From positions 1,762,016 to 1,826,015 of the forward strand of contig NC_037590.1 of NCBI RefSeq assembly GCF_003073045.1: a stretch of DNA of 64,000 nt, written 5' to 3'. Position numbers and translations under genes: made by a program. Numbering within the stretch: position 1 is the first letter of the stretch; the number at the start of each line of letters is the position of its first letter. Below are positions 33,367 to 46,500 of the stretch, in pieces. Origin of the DNA: Pomacea canaliculata. Lineage: Eukaryota; Mollusca; Gastropoda; Architaenioglossa; Ampullariidae. The notes under the pieces are model-generated. The model was given only the letters and a program-made list of their open reading frames with translations, was not told the origin of the DNA and did not search any database.

Positions 33367-36300
33367 ATGAATCCCGCGTCTAACAAGACTGCACGTGCTC
33401 TTCAAATTCCATTTGCAAACAAGCAGATGATGAGCGTGCTAATGGCTGCCCTCATGTTTATTTTACCGTCTGGGACGAGCGCTTGGAATAGTTCCAGTAT
33501 CAGTTTTCTCGATCCACCTGAGACTGAGTTCGACTTTTCTTATTCGCCTCGTGATGATGTTTACACGTCTGCAAAGACTGTTCCAGATTATCTCACGGTG
33601 ATACAAGCAACGACACCAACAGTGAAACCAAAATCTAGAACTTTGAACCTGACGACCGGGGACATTATTCAGTGTCTCTTAGTCAACGGTACTTTGGTCT
33701 CGACTGCGGATGAAGGGAGCATCGTGTTTGATGGGATAGTCAAAGGGACAGAAAGTATGTCTTCATGTCAGATTCGTCTGGTAGCAGCAGCGGGCCTGGT
33801 TGTCCGACTCTGGGACCTACACAAGCCAAACTGCGGCGTCCTCAGCATCGTCATCACGGACACTGGGGTGAACCGCATTCTCTTTAAGGAGAGTTGTATT
33901 GCTCAGTCGTACTCCGAGATGTTCAGCCTCTCCGAGTCTGTTGTCATTCGACTGGTAAGTGATAAGAAATTGAAGACAGAGGCCGGGCTCTTGCTCCTTC
34001 GTTTCGCGGCCGTGCCGTCATCTGAGAGACCCAAGCTGGAGCTCAGGTTTACCTCTCCAACGGCAGGTGAGAACCAGGAGTATTAGGAGTAGTCCTTGGC
34101 GGGGCTTTAGACAAAGTAATCAGGCCAAGTGTTGTCCCTCTTAATCTGTCATGATATTCCAAGATTAAGGTGGTAGTCATGCTGCGGGAAGTTAAAACCT
34201 TCAGGTCCAGAAGATCATTGCGAGTTTTATCACCGTTAAAAATCAGTAAACAAAGTACACATTTTATCCGATGCTTAATAGTGGTTTTTTATATATATTA
34301 AAATAATATTAGGAATAATAATGATGATAGTAATATGTTTAGTGGGTTATTTGTTGACGGTGTTCACAGTACACTTCCCCTTCTTTATATTCCATTTCGG
34401 AATCACTCGGATTCTAGTTCACTGTCCAGCTAAGACAGGGGTGTCAAACTCAATTACCCAGGGGGCCAAATCTCACATCGTACACAAGGTGGCGGGCCGA
34501 AGGTTATTGTTTAAACTGATAACTTTTTATTCAACAGTAGGACACTAAAGTTTTTGTTATTAATTTTGTGTAAACAAAATCATACATTAAAACAAAATTA
34601 AAGTAGTAACAAACCAAGGCTTAGCAGTTTTTCTTCTTAATTTATTTTGTCAGAAGTGGACGTTTGACATCTTTTCTTGACAACAAGTTCGTTTATGTTT
34701 GGAGTAAGTTTCTGTGTTGTGGAGATTCTCAGGATGGACTGCAAGTGTGCATCAGTAAGACGACTCCTGTGTGATGTTTTGTTGATCTTCATCACAGAGA
34801 AAAGTTGTTAACACAGATATAAGTACTGCCAAACATGCTCAAGATTTGAGCCTAGGCACCCTTTGATCTCGGACCGATTCAGGGAAGTTAACAGGTACTA
34901 AAAATCTTCGACCCGCGGCCCGTGTTGAGGGCAGGGTGTCGCGTGTCAAAGGTCAGATTTATGAGCCCCGCCTTGACCCTCCCTTCAGGTCATCAACAGG
35001 AGCGGTGGTACCTTGACCAGTGCACTGTTGGTGGTCTGTACAAACTTCACTAAACTCATCCCATCTCTTGCTGTCCTCGACGGGAACTTTTCTGTTGTTT
35101 GCCTTTTGCTTGTCGCTGGGCCATTAACAATGATTTAATTAAACTTCTTTCGCGGGCCAGGTAAAATTTCATGGCGGGCCGGATGTGGCCCGCGGGCCGG
35201 GTGTTTGACACCCCTGAGCTAAGATATACATACTTAGTTGTTTAACAGTCACCACTTGTCTCGTAGTGAAATACGTTTGAAAATAAGATACATGTATTTC
35301 CAAACACACTAGCATGCAAAGTGAAAAGTAAATGCTTATAATCGTTTCAAGATAGACCCCGAGAATCTGGTAAAGCTGAGGTAAAAGAGCGTTCTTGTTC
35401 CTAAGTTTATACTAAAATTTTTCCTGCATTCTTCCGTCCTGTACCGACTTGGCTGACACTAATTCAATCAGATTAATTAATATCCTTTCCACTAAACCAT
35501 TTTTATTGTCATGCCAACATGTATGAAGCAGCCAGTGCACCAATAATGAATAAACGGCGACACATGTCCGTGGGTTCCCAGCTTACAACACACTCAAAGT
35601 CCATGTTAAGATGTACAATGACCAAAGATAACAATCTGGCGTATGTTGGTGTGATGTAATCTTAGGGTACTTACAAACGCCCGGATGGGAAAACGAGAAG
35701 TCAACGTACCCTCCACTCATGAACAGCTCAGTGGACTTACGGGTGCCTGCTAACCACTCGGTGATGATCAGCTTCGAGGCTCTGACCTTGACCTCTTGTT
35801 CCGCTTATGATGAGAACTTTGCTTTTCTGGAGATCAGAAATGGCTCGGGTAAGCGCATGACCACAATATGTGGCTTTTCGACCCCTTCACAGACAGTATA
35901 CCACATTCCGGTTGTCAAGTTCCATTTTACCTCTGGATCAGACAGACAGGCGGGTAGAGGATTCAGGATGCGCTTTTCTTTCCACGAGCGAGAGGACTTG
36001 CCAGAGAAGCTAAATGACGGTCGGTGGAACTGCTCCTCAGTCAAGGACTGGAGCCCCTACCAGCAGCACTTCCCCTGTAACCTGTCCTCCGAGTGTCTGG
36101 ACATGAAAGACGAGTCTGTGTGTCCCTACACGACTGAAGAGTGTGGTCCCGGCTTTTTCGCCGCAGGAAACAGTTGTCTGACCTTTTCTGCAGCCAGCAG
36201 CCAGGTGTGGGACGATGCTAACATGCTGTGCACATCGCGGGGTCTTAAGGCTGCGGCTCTTCAGAAACGTGGACAAAATCGTCGCAGTTTCGAACGTTCT

Positions 36301-39300
36301 GGAAAGAGGACAGTGGCCACTGGCTGGCCCACTTTTTTTCACCAGCTTGCGTGGTTTGAGCAATTTACCCTACATGTAAGTATGTTGTTAGTATAGTCAC
36401 TGCTGTCTGTTCAGTTTGTTAACTGATCATATATATTAGAAGTTTTTATGATAGGTATCCTAATAGCATGGCAACCGCTAGTTGATTAAAACGGATACCA
36501 GACAGTACTAAAGTACAAAAGCACATGAAAAGGTTTACATCCAAGGTTGACAATAACGTTACAGTAGATCTTTGACCTAGCTAGAAAATGCACCTACTGT
36601 CACACCTGTCAGAAAGACATAATCAGGATAAGGTTGAAGCCGTGCATGTCAGTAACTGACAAAATAAGTGTGGTTCAAATGAGACAGAAGCTAACAATAA
36701 GCTCTCAATTAGTAGAGTTTGTGGGAGAAATTAACCCCGGGTAGGCGGTTTCACAACCACAGAGAAGTAACCATGCGAGAAACATAATTTGTTGTGTGAT
36801 GTTCACTGCGACAGTTCGTGGGAGAAACCAACAACAGATAACTTTTCTCTTCACCAATAAATACACCATAAAAATAAAACAAAAAAAATGTCCAGTAACC
36901 TATCAACAGACAGCTGAATCATAATCTACTTTTCTTGATGATAATAGACAGAATTTAATAAAGCTCTGTCAAACTATTTTGGATATATCCAAAGGTGTCA
37001 GGAATACTTCGTTGTGCATTTTGATGACAGGTACCGAGACGCCTACGTGTGGAGCGATGGCACTGTTGTGTTCGTTGACGTTGAGAAGGTGGCCTCTAAG
37101 AACGAACAAGCGCAGTGTACTCTGTGGTATCCCAAGACACATGACGTAATGCCGCAAACATGTGAAAAGACATCTCCTCAAACATATGTTCTCTGTGAAA
37201 AGGACAAAGTCAGTGATTTAAAATCTCATCTACAAACTCCAGAAATATCCGCTCCCACAAACACGATGTGGACAAACCTCAGCTTAAGCTTGGTGGACTG
37301 CCCTCTACAGCACGTGACACACAGATTTCTGGCCTGTGACCCCAGCAGTGCATGTTGGGCTAAAGGTTACGACCCACAGACATGCGTCGTGCCTTTCCAA
37401 ACACCTCCACCTTCCTACAGGTGCGACAGTCAGATGGAGCACGTGCCATACACACTGGTGTGTGACCACCGGGCTGACTGTAGAGACAACAGTGACGAGG
37501 ACTTCTGTCACTTTGACCCCTGCGGTTCCGACAGACCTTTTGACTGCGGCAATGGACAGGTGAGGAGAAAAGCTCAAAATCAGTTCTTTGTGTTTTTTCC
37601 AAATTAGGATTGTTTTGTATTTTCCAGATATTGAAATTGTTTAAGAGTATGAAAACACTTGCTTTATTGTGTGTTGCAGTGTATCCTTAGTTCTCAGAAG
37701 TGTAATGGACAGCAAGACTGTACAAATGAAGCAGACGAGTTCTGTGTATCAACATCAATAAACAAAACTTTTCGCCTATCTTGGGTTATGTCGGGTGATG
37801 TTACATTAAACTACCAAGGAAAGTTGACGCTGAAACCTTTTTCTATAAACCAAAACTCGACAAACCCTCCTTGTAACGACACTCACTTCCGGTGCCCTCA
37901 GTCTGACGTCACGTACTGCCTGCCCGTCTTCCTGCGCTGTAACGGGCTGTACGACTGTCCTGGTCACGGGGACGAGGCGGCGTGTGACAGCTACACGTGT
38001 CCAGACTTCTACCGCTGCCGCAACTCCCGGGTGTGTGTCCATCCCACACACCTGTGTGACGGCCTGTATCAGTGTCCGCAGCACGATGACGAGCTGCTGT
38101 GTGACCTCACCTGTCCTGACCCCTGTGTGTGTCACGGCCTCGCCTTCTTCTGTTCTCGACCTTTTCTCGCCCACAAGTTTCCCAGGCTGAGATTTCTGGA
38201 TGCAAGCGGCACTGGCATGACCCCAGCTGATGTCAAGAACAACAGACTGTTGATACACCTTGCTCTAGCCGCCTGCAATCTCACACAACTTGGACAATGG
38301 TCGCTCCCTAACCTACGCAGCCTTGATTTGACAAACAACCTCATTAGTGCTCTTTCAGAAAACGATTTTAAGAAAATAACTAATTTGAAAGAGATTAATC
38401 TCGCTGGAAATCCCCTTTCATCTTTTCTTACCATCAAGGCTGCCTGGTCCAGCGCGTTCTCCTCTCTAATTAGACTAGACATTTCTAATATTGTAATGCA
38501 AGAGGTCTATATCAGTAATATTTATTGTTTGTTTCCTAATCTTCAATTCTTGAACATGTCTAACTGTAACATAGACAGAGTACTTGGAGATGGTTTCAAA
38601 AGTTTAACAAGCTTGCGAACTCTGGATGTCCGTGGGTGTTCTCTGACAGAGTTCGGTCCAGACATTCTGAGTGAGTTACACAGTCTAGAGAGTGTAGACG
38701 CCGACAACTACAAGCTGTGTTGTCCAGCCAATCTACCCACAGGTTTCAATCCGGGCAACTGCAGGGCTCCGGCAGACCACACATCGTCCTGTGATAACTT
38801 GCTGAGTTTAACCCTTTATCGCATTTTCTTGTCAGTCACCGCCTTCTTGGCATTGATGGGAAACGCAGCGAGTTTAACATATCGTTTATTCTTCCTGAAG
38901 ATGAACTCTAATCTTGGCTTTGACATTTTGTAACTAACTTGTGTTTATCGGATTTCTTGATGGGGGTGTACCTGGCCATTATAGGAATAACTGACCGTGT
39001 CTACATGGGTGTCTATTTGTGGAAAGACCTAGAATGGAAGAGGAGTGCAATGTGTCAGATGGCTGGATTTCTGGCTTTTCTGTCCACTGAGGTGTCGGCT
39101 TTTATCATCTCCCTCATCACATTGGATCGTTTCCTGGTCCTGCACTTTCCTTTTCGTCGATTTTACTTTAGCAAGCGTTCTGCGCTGGTGGCGTCAGGTG
39201 TGGCGTGGACCGTTGGTGCCACTATTGCTGCGGTGCCACTGGTTCCTGCCATGTCCCACTGGAAGTTCTACGGTCAAAGTGGCATCTGTATTCCTCTTCC

Positions 39301-39757
39301 CATCAATCCTAGCAACGATGACGGTCACGGCTACTCGTTCGGCGTCATCATCGTCCTTAACTTCGTCCTCTTTCTTGTCGTCGCCGTGGGCCAGGCTTTC
39401 ATCTTCTGGTCAGTCCGCACTAACACCATGTCGGCCTGCGACACTTCCAAGAAGAACAAGAACCTGACAGTCGCTCGTCGTCTCATTTCGGTAGCCGTCT
39501 GCAACTTTGTCTGTTGGTTTCCCATCGGTCTGCTGGGTCTGATGGCGTCCAGTGGCGTTGTGGTGTCAGAAGAGGTCAACGTAGCCATGGCGATTTTTGT
39601 CCTTCCCATCAACTCTGCTCTTAACCCGTTCCTGTACACTGTTAACCTGCTGCTGGAGCGCAGGAAGCGAGCGCAGGAGCTGCGTTTGATGGAAAAGATT
39701 AAACGTGACCTGCAGACTTCAGTCGTGTCCACCCGATACACCAGCAGCAAACGTTAG
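33367..39757 (+). CDS. GRL101/relaxin-receptor-like LGR, copy 1 (CUB-LDLa-CTLD-LRR-7TM)
   Basis: Exons 33367-34066, 35666-36375, 37031-37559, 37680-39757, all GT/AG, about 1338 aa. In order: signal peptide (cleaner from Met21, 33427), CUB-like 1 (to 233), CUB-like 2, LDLa, C-type lectin-like domain split over exons 2-3, four LDLa (with CDHRADCRDNSDEDFC and similar acidic calcium sites), Cys-rich LRR cap, about six LRRs, hinge ending CDNLLS, and 7TM (about 1025-1300). TM2 reads LSDFLMGVYL, TM3 STEVSAF to LDRF, TM7 NSALNPFLYT, as in RXFP/GRL101 receptors, which couple to G proteins at the plasma membrane; the ligand is unknown. Two frame breaks relative to its paralogues: one extra base near 36250 (lectin exon) and one missing base near 38932 (after TM1). 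Exons 1 and 3 are intact. Confidence 0.85.
34436..35216 (-). mobile_element. hAT element remnant, 781 bp, in intron 1 of receptor copy 1
   Basis: Ends CAGGGGTGTCAAACTC and, inverted, CAGGGGTGTCAAACAC, with perfect 8-bp duplications AGCTAAGA at 34428-34435 and 35217-35224. The minus strand (about 34815-34640) encodes the end of a hAT transposase dimerisation region: LFSVMKINKTSHRSRLTDAH and following residues to a natural stop, with one stop just before it. The rest of the transposase is missing. Confidence 0.9.
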
Positions 39758-40569
39758 ATGATGACATTCCATGAGTCTTGCATTGAGAATGAAGTCACGC
39801 ACCGGTCACATGACAGCTACACACGTCTACACTACATTGAAGTAAGAGGCGTGTATAACCAAGTGGTACAAGGCAATTGTCAAACAAAGGCGAGCTTATG
39901 AACGATGTGTGCAACCGCTTTTTTACGTTGAATTGACAATGACTACACGTTTATTATTATCATTATTAATAATGGTCGCCGATAATACCTTACTAACAGG
40001 AAGCACATTTCAAAATGAAAAAAGGGGGTTGGCGCTGATACAATTAGAGGTTCTAACTCATAAACAGCTGAGTTTTCAGCTCCTTAGTGGGAGACTGCTG
40101 CTCACTTTGCCTGTGATACATTTGCCGACACATTTTACTTCGTCAAACATGGAGGGCTATAATTAATATAGTTATTTAATTTCTCGAGTTCCCCAAATGC
40201 AGTAACGTGACTCACTCAACAGGTAAGAAATGCCACCATGTTTAAGTATTTGACATTTTTATTATTAGTGCTATATGTATAATGTCCGCATTGTTGTGCG
40301 GAGGAGGACATCACGGCCATCAACGGTCTGTGCACCACCAACTCTTCTACGACCATAGGGAGGGCTCTCGGAGTCGCAAGAGACACTCGTGTACACAGCT
40401 ACGTCACGGATGAATAAGTGAGTGCAGTGTGCGGTGTGTGTTAATTAAGGGCTGGAGCTGAGTCACTTTTTATCTGGATTACAAAGAAATAGAGAGAGAA
40501 GATTAACAAAATCTAGAGAACTAGCTGACAAAGTTTTGATTTGTTAGGTTTTTTTTGTAAATATTTCTC

Positions 40570-40720
40570 AAAGCTCTTAATAATAATAATGGGAATTTAT
40601 AATGCGCAATATATCAGCCAAAGGTGGGCTCACTGCGCTGAACAAGGATCGCACAATAGTAAAAAATGTAGAACAAGATAACAAAATAATAACAAAGATG
40701 TAGAGAACAACGCCAGGACT
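40570..40720 (-). mobile_element. 3' end of a retroposon (candidate)
   Basis: On the minus strand the segment runs from AGCGCAGTGAGCCCACC through TTGCGCATTATAAATTCCC to an (ATT)n tail, the form of many invertebrate LINE/SINE 3' ends. No coding part remains. Confidence 0.4.
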
Positions 40721-41295
40721 CGCTGCGTTCCGACAGTAAAGGGAGGTCACTGTATACTTAACAGTAACGACTCCAGAGAATAAGCTCATTGACATCAGGA
40801 GAATACTGGGATGATATTGAGTAATCTTGAGAATATGAAGAAATGTTATCACATTATCACAAGAGGGCGATCATCACGTCAGTTTACTCAATGTAGCTCA
40901 AGGTCGCTACCGAAGCGAGTGAAGCAGACGGAGAGGAATCCCGCAATAGATCCAAACAGTTCAAAATAACATTTTATACATCATATACGTTATATACATT
41001 ATACATACACATATATACAAACCTGTTGCAAGCCAGAAGACGAAGAAAACACAGCAGAAGCTCATGTAAACATAAAGGTCCAACACTTTTATCCAAATCA
41101 AAGCACGACAACAAAATATAAACAAAATCAAGGGGAGGCCATCCCCACAGCCTGTTAGGGCCAAGGGACAGAACTCTTACATTAACACTCGTATTAACAA
41201 CTTTTAAATTACACTTAACTGCGTTGTGTTGTTTATCGGAAGACGAACGCTGGTGGTATAGACTCAGGTGTGAGAACAGTAGATAGCACTTTAGT

Positions 41296-41352
41296 GTGTG
41301 TACTGTGTACTGTGTACTTTGTACTGTGTACTGTGTACTGTGTACTGTGTAC
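41296..41352 (+). repeat. Short tandem repeat TGTGTACTG
   Basis: About six imperfect copies of TACTGTG/TGTGTAC words. Confidence 0.85.
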
Positions 41353-41725
41353 ACGCACGTGTCGGACGGGTGGAAGAGAATTCGCGATAAAAATTAGCAT
41401 CAATGACAGTGACAATTCGTTATTTACGAAGGGTAAAGTAAGCAGCAGAGCGCTTTTTCCCATTTAGCCCTCGCCCTTTACAGGAAAGGAAATTAACTAC
41501 ATAAATGAAGTAATTTAAGCATTATATACAAAATTAAAACATAAAGAAGGGTGGACACAAGGGCACAGTAACGATATTCTGTCCATTCCTCGCGGTTGTT
41601 TCCACGGAGTTCCCCCAAAACACTTAATAACATTATTTTTAATAACATTAAAATACATTTATGTACTCAGTTATTTATCATTTTTGTGTTTTTGTGTGAG
41701 GGCGTGTTGTTATTTGTAGGAGTGC

Positions 41726-41962
41726 GTGATTAGTACACAACACACAGAACATCCACTCACCCATCTACTGACCTGTGCGCTTGTTTTTCTGACTTCTTTA
41801 TTGGTCTGTCACGGTGGATTAAAAGCAGGTGTGTCTAGTTCTAGTACCCGTTACTCGTTCCGCGATCCTACACGTGCATCGTCGCTGATGAAGTTTGACT
41901 ACTCACCTTGCCAGTCCTCCACACCGCGAGCTCGGTGGACTGTTGGGTGGGACAGAAGCTAA
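41726..41962 (+). other. Possible alternative or relic N-terminal exon of receptor copy 2
   Basis: After an acceptor-like TTTGTAG the frame reads HLLTCALVFLTSLLVC, a signal-peptide-like stretch, then SSSSTRYSFRDPT and FDYSP. This resembles the N-terminus of copy 1 (NSSSISFLDPPET and FSYSPRD). Unit 3 has a decayed counterpart near 49970-50120. It may be an older first exon made redundant by the start at 43501. Confidence 0.3.
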
Positions 41963-43500
41963 GGTCTGATGTTTGTATCCGTTCTTTGTGCAAATTTTAT
42001 GTTTGACACGTTCAAAACAATTAGACATTAAGGCACGAGAAGCCCTTGTTAGACTGATGTCTTTAATGAGCCAACAAACGTGTGAACGATATTTGCATCA
42101 CAAAATCAAATTTCTTTCCTACAAGCAATAATCTCAAACCCCGGACACCAGGTCCCGATCCCGAAGTAGACACGTGTAATCAATAACGAAGAACCAAAGT
42201 TTAACACTTATCTTGCTTCCTCACTAATTATACAAATCGTAAATGTCACGGTGCGAGATACAAGCTATTAGTCATGACAAGAAAGAAAAATCTTCCTTCG
42301 TCTACTTCACTGACGAGACCGATGTTCACACCTATCATTAAAAGTAGGGGAAAACCTTCCGGCAAGTATTGTAGGAACTTTAAAGATTTTTTTTATCAAA
42401 AAGAAAATTGAATTGCTGGAGTTTTGAAGAGTCAATGTTTAAAATGAAAAAAAATAAGAAAATTCCACACAATGACCTTACAGATCACACTGTAATTTGT
42501 GTACTTACAACACACACGTGAAATGTTGGTTCCACACACGCGCTCACGAGCTATGACCCTCTTATCAATGCCCTTTCACGCACACACAGATGTAGCCACA
42601 CACACACACACAAAAGAAGTCGAGGGAAAAAAATCTGTTTCCACAAACCAAAAAATATTCGTAGGTCCACAAGTCAAAGGTGATATGATAATATCACAAT
42701 TCTAAAGATTCTAATTGCTTTTTACGACCAAGGAAAGTTCAGATCATCTTTCTGGCAGACTATAAATACATTCAGGTATGGCATCACACACACACACACA
42801 CACACAGGGAGGAGCACGGTGCCACGTAAAGCACAGCTGAAGCAACCTGAGGACACACAGGTACACCCACTACAGGAGGAGTCTCCTCTCAAAACTCGTG
42901 TTGAGCACTCAGTCCTAGGTGGGAGGAGTGTAGCAATCGTGTGACAAGCAGATGTAGGAGGGTTGAGGCTTTGCCAAGGGGTGAGAGATGTTGTGTGTCG
43001 TGGTGTCACTCACGGACTTGGGGCAATTTTTATGAAAATTTTAAACCCTTCGAATACATCTGTATGTCCCAACATCCATCGCGCCAGCTCGTCGTTCTTT
43101 AGACAACATCAGCAGGGTAAGACTTCATTACAAAGATGCAAGCTTCTCGGTGTCTTTGCCGCTTTTCCTGTGTGACGATCGCAGTCTGTCCGTCTCAAAC
43201 ACAAGTGTGTGATGTCAGTTCAAGTTTGTAGACGACTGTGTTATCATCCATCAGTTCGCTCTGTCTTAGATTACCAAATACTCAGCCTCAAGAGTCTGAG
43301 ACAAGAGAAGTATAATTCTAAGACATAGTGAAAGATTAATAAGAAATACTGAAGCTTTTAGGAAATATTGCGGTATCTGTGAACATTACCAAAGTTCCGA
43401 AAGACATAGTGAAGTAAAAGATGGACGTTATTTGAAGCAGCTGAAGTCTCTCATATCGTAATTAATAAATCCAATGTGTAAGGAATAAATACTGCGGACA

Positions 43501-46500
43501 ATGCACTTAAACGTTTTCATCATTATCGGGATTATATCTAGACAGATTAAAACCACTTACCCTCAGTCAGTAAGCGCGGGAATGGAGTACACACTCAATC
43601 GTCACGTGACATCCAGTGTCCCACACAACACCAACACCAGCCTGCAACCCACGCCCAACGTCGTCACTGTCTGTGATGAGGTCGTCACACTGACAGACAA
43701 CTGCAGCTCATCGACATCAAGCACTCAGCCTCTGCACCTCACGACCTCGGACATCAAAAGCTGTCTTCACACTAACGGTACACTCAGGTCGGCAGCGAGC
43801 GAAGGGCTTCTGGAACTGAACGGTATGGAAATTGTATCGGCATCATCATACACCTGCCTCATTCACCTTTATGTGGCACCTAACAAGGTTTTGAAGTTCA
43901 CCGACATCAAGTCACAGGGCTGCGGGATCCAGCTTGTCATTACAGACACCGGAAGCAACAGAAGGCTTCTGCGTAAGACCTGTCTTGTGAAGTTTTATTG
44001 GCCAATATTTAGCTTCACTAATTCTGCTTCCATTCGACTGCAAACTGATGTTCAAATGATCAGTGACGTTGGCTTCCTAACGCTTCGTTTCACAGCTGTC
44101 TCGCCATCAGAGAAGCCGCAGCTGGAGCTGAACTATACTTCCTCCACAGCTGGTGAGCATTAGTGGAACTGAAGCTCGTTCTGTATAGTTTATCTCACTC
44201 CTATGATGCTCTGGCGTTCGTAAACATTTACGGCAGGAAATATAGTCAGCGGAAATATAGTATATATAGTATTTGTGATAATCATGGATTTATAATGAAT
44301 CACACAGAAAGGATGAGTTTCCCGGTTGATGTCCCTTCGCCTGACAGGCTGTCAGCGCTCAGTGCTCGCGACTCAGATCAAAGGGATGTGGAGCTGTGGG
44401 CATTCCGTTTTCTGGGAAGATAAATAATTTCCTTTTTTTTTAACCAGAGCTTTTTTATTTGGACCCACCAATTAAATAACAGTTCAAATAAATATTTAAG
44501 AATCTAACTATATGAACTGAACAAGGCTACAGCTTTCCCATCAACAAAAGGAACACTGTTGCAAATTTTTATTTGGGATAAGATTAACTACAATAGGTAC
44601 TTTCAGTGATTTATCATTTTTAAATCCATGATTATCAAATACAGTTCCACTCAGTTTAAAATATCGTTTAATACAGACCTTTGTTTAACTGTGAAATAAT
44701 GACCTGAAATACTTACTTGCTAAACAATCGTGATGTATTTAATGATCACATACAAGACTGAGAGAGGTTATAACCTTCAGTATTTGTTCTGTCAGGTTTT
44801 CTGCAGCCACCGGGATGGGGCAGCGAGACTTATATTCCATATTTTATGGACAGTTGGGTCAAGCTTCAGGTTCCTCTTAACCACTCTGTGATGGTCAGTT
44901 TTGTGGAAGTGGGTTTGCAAAGTTGCGGGGACAACACATTTTACGATCCATTATACTTAGAGATATACCACACTAGCACAGCACCCAGCAATCTGCTGGC
45001 AAGGTTATGTGGTGTCATTATTCCTTCGGTAACTATTTTCACCACTCATGTTCTTTACTTCCACTTCGTGTCGGAAAAGACGTGGTTTACAAGGCAGGTT
45101 TCAAACTGTTGTTTTCTTTCCACGATTCCTCTAACTTACCAAAAAAGCTGTCATCTGTCAGTGACTGGAGCTCCTACCAGCAGCACTTCCCGTGTAACCT
45201 GTACCCGGAGTGTCTGGACAAGAAAGACGAGTCTGTGTGTCCCTACACGACTGACAGGTGTGGTCCAGACTTCTTCACAGTCGAGGGCAGCTGCTTCCTG
45301 CTCGTCAAGGCCAGTGCCAAAGGGTGGGACGAGGCCAACATGATGTGTGCAGCTCTGGAGCTGACCACAGGTCGACTGACCACCTTGCTGAAGATCGACT
45401 CCATGTCCAAGATGCTGGAAGCCAAAGATCAACGGTCTTCAATTTTCAATGTCTTTGTCGGTCCTGCGCGGACGCACCTCCTTGTCTTACATGTAGGTAT
45501 TTTGACAACAACAACACAAAATGATCGCAGAGCCGTCTATAGGACTCCTTAAACCATCAACCACCTGTAGAAGTCTAGATATATTTATATCCTGACATCT
45601 TACTACCTAACACTTGTATCAAAGTGCACAAGTAATAATGTCTTTAGAAGTCTAATACCTATCTCTGGAGACAGCTAAAAGTATTTACACCAACAGACAT
45701 TTAGATATGCTACTGAACATCTTTAATTGCTTATACCTAAATATATCAATCCGCAGTCACACCCGTAGACATCTAGAAGTACCAAACAACTTCATTTTCA
45801 ATTATGGAACAGGTTTACCCCTCCGAAAATTTCTATATGAACGTGACGATGATGTTAACGAATAGATGTTATTGTACTGATGTCGATGTAAATAATTGTT
45901 TTCAATCGCTTTTCTTTGCTTTTGTGTTCGTGTGATAAGCAAAATCCTTTCTGCATAGTCACTGAGGAATTTATTTTCCGTAAGTAGGAGACATGAGAAA
46001 TAGTCCTATAAAAGTTTCTTTTTCCATTCCTATAAACTTGATTACCACAGGTATCGAAACACCTACCTGTGGGGAGATGGCACCGTTCTCTTTGTACAAG
46101 CTGAGAAAGTCTTCAACCAACATGAAAAATCACAGTGCACGTCGTGGTACCCGATACAACCACCCATCATCACCCACGACTGTGACAGGTCCTTCTCTAA
46201 CACTTATGTCCTTTGTGAGCGGGATGTCACCGATAGTCAGGACACTGACCCCAGTCTCCAGGGGCCGGACATGCCTGGTCTTGCAAGTCCCCAGTGGACA
46301 TCCCTCAACATAAGCTTAGTGCAGTGTCCCTCACATCATGTCACTCATATTTCTTTTGCTTGTGACCCCAGTAGTGCATGTTGGGCTAAAGGTTACGACT
46401 CCCCCACCTGCGCTGCACCTGGCCAACGACCTTCACCTCACTACCGATGCGACAGTCAGATGGAGCACGTGCCGTACACACTGGTGTGTGACCACCGGGT

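Larger units (their letters stand above)
39758..41690. other. Spacer of receptor unit 1
   Basis: The first 700 bp (39760-40460) are homologous to 48896-49520 after copy 2, ending in a donor-like CAACAG/GTAAGA near 40221. No coding gene recognised. It also holds a short retroposon-like piece (40570-40720) and a (TACTGTG)n-like run (41296-41352). Confidence 0.5.
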
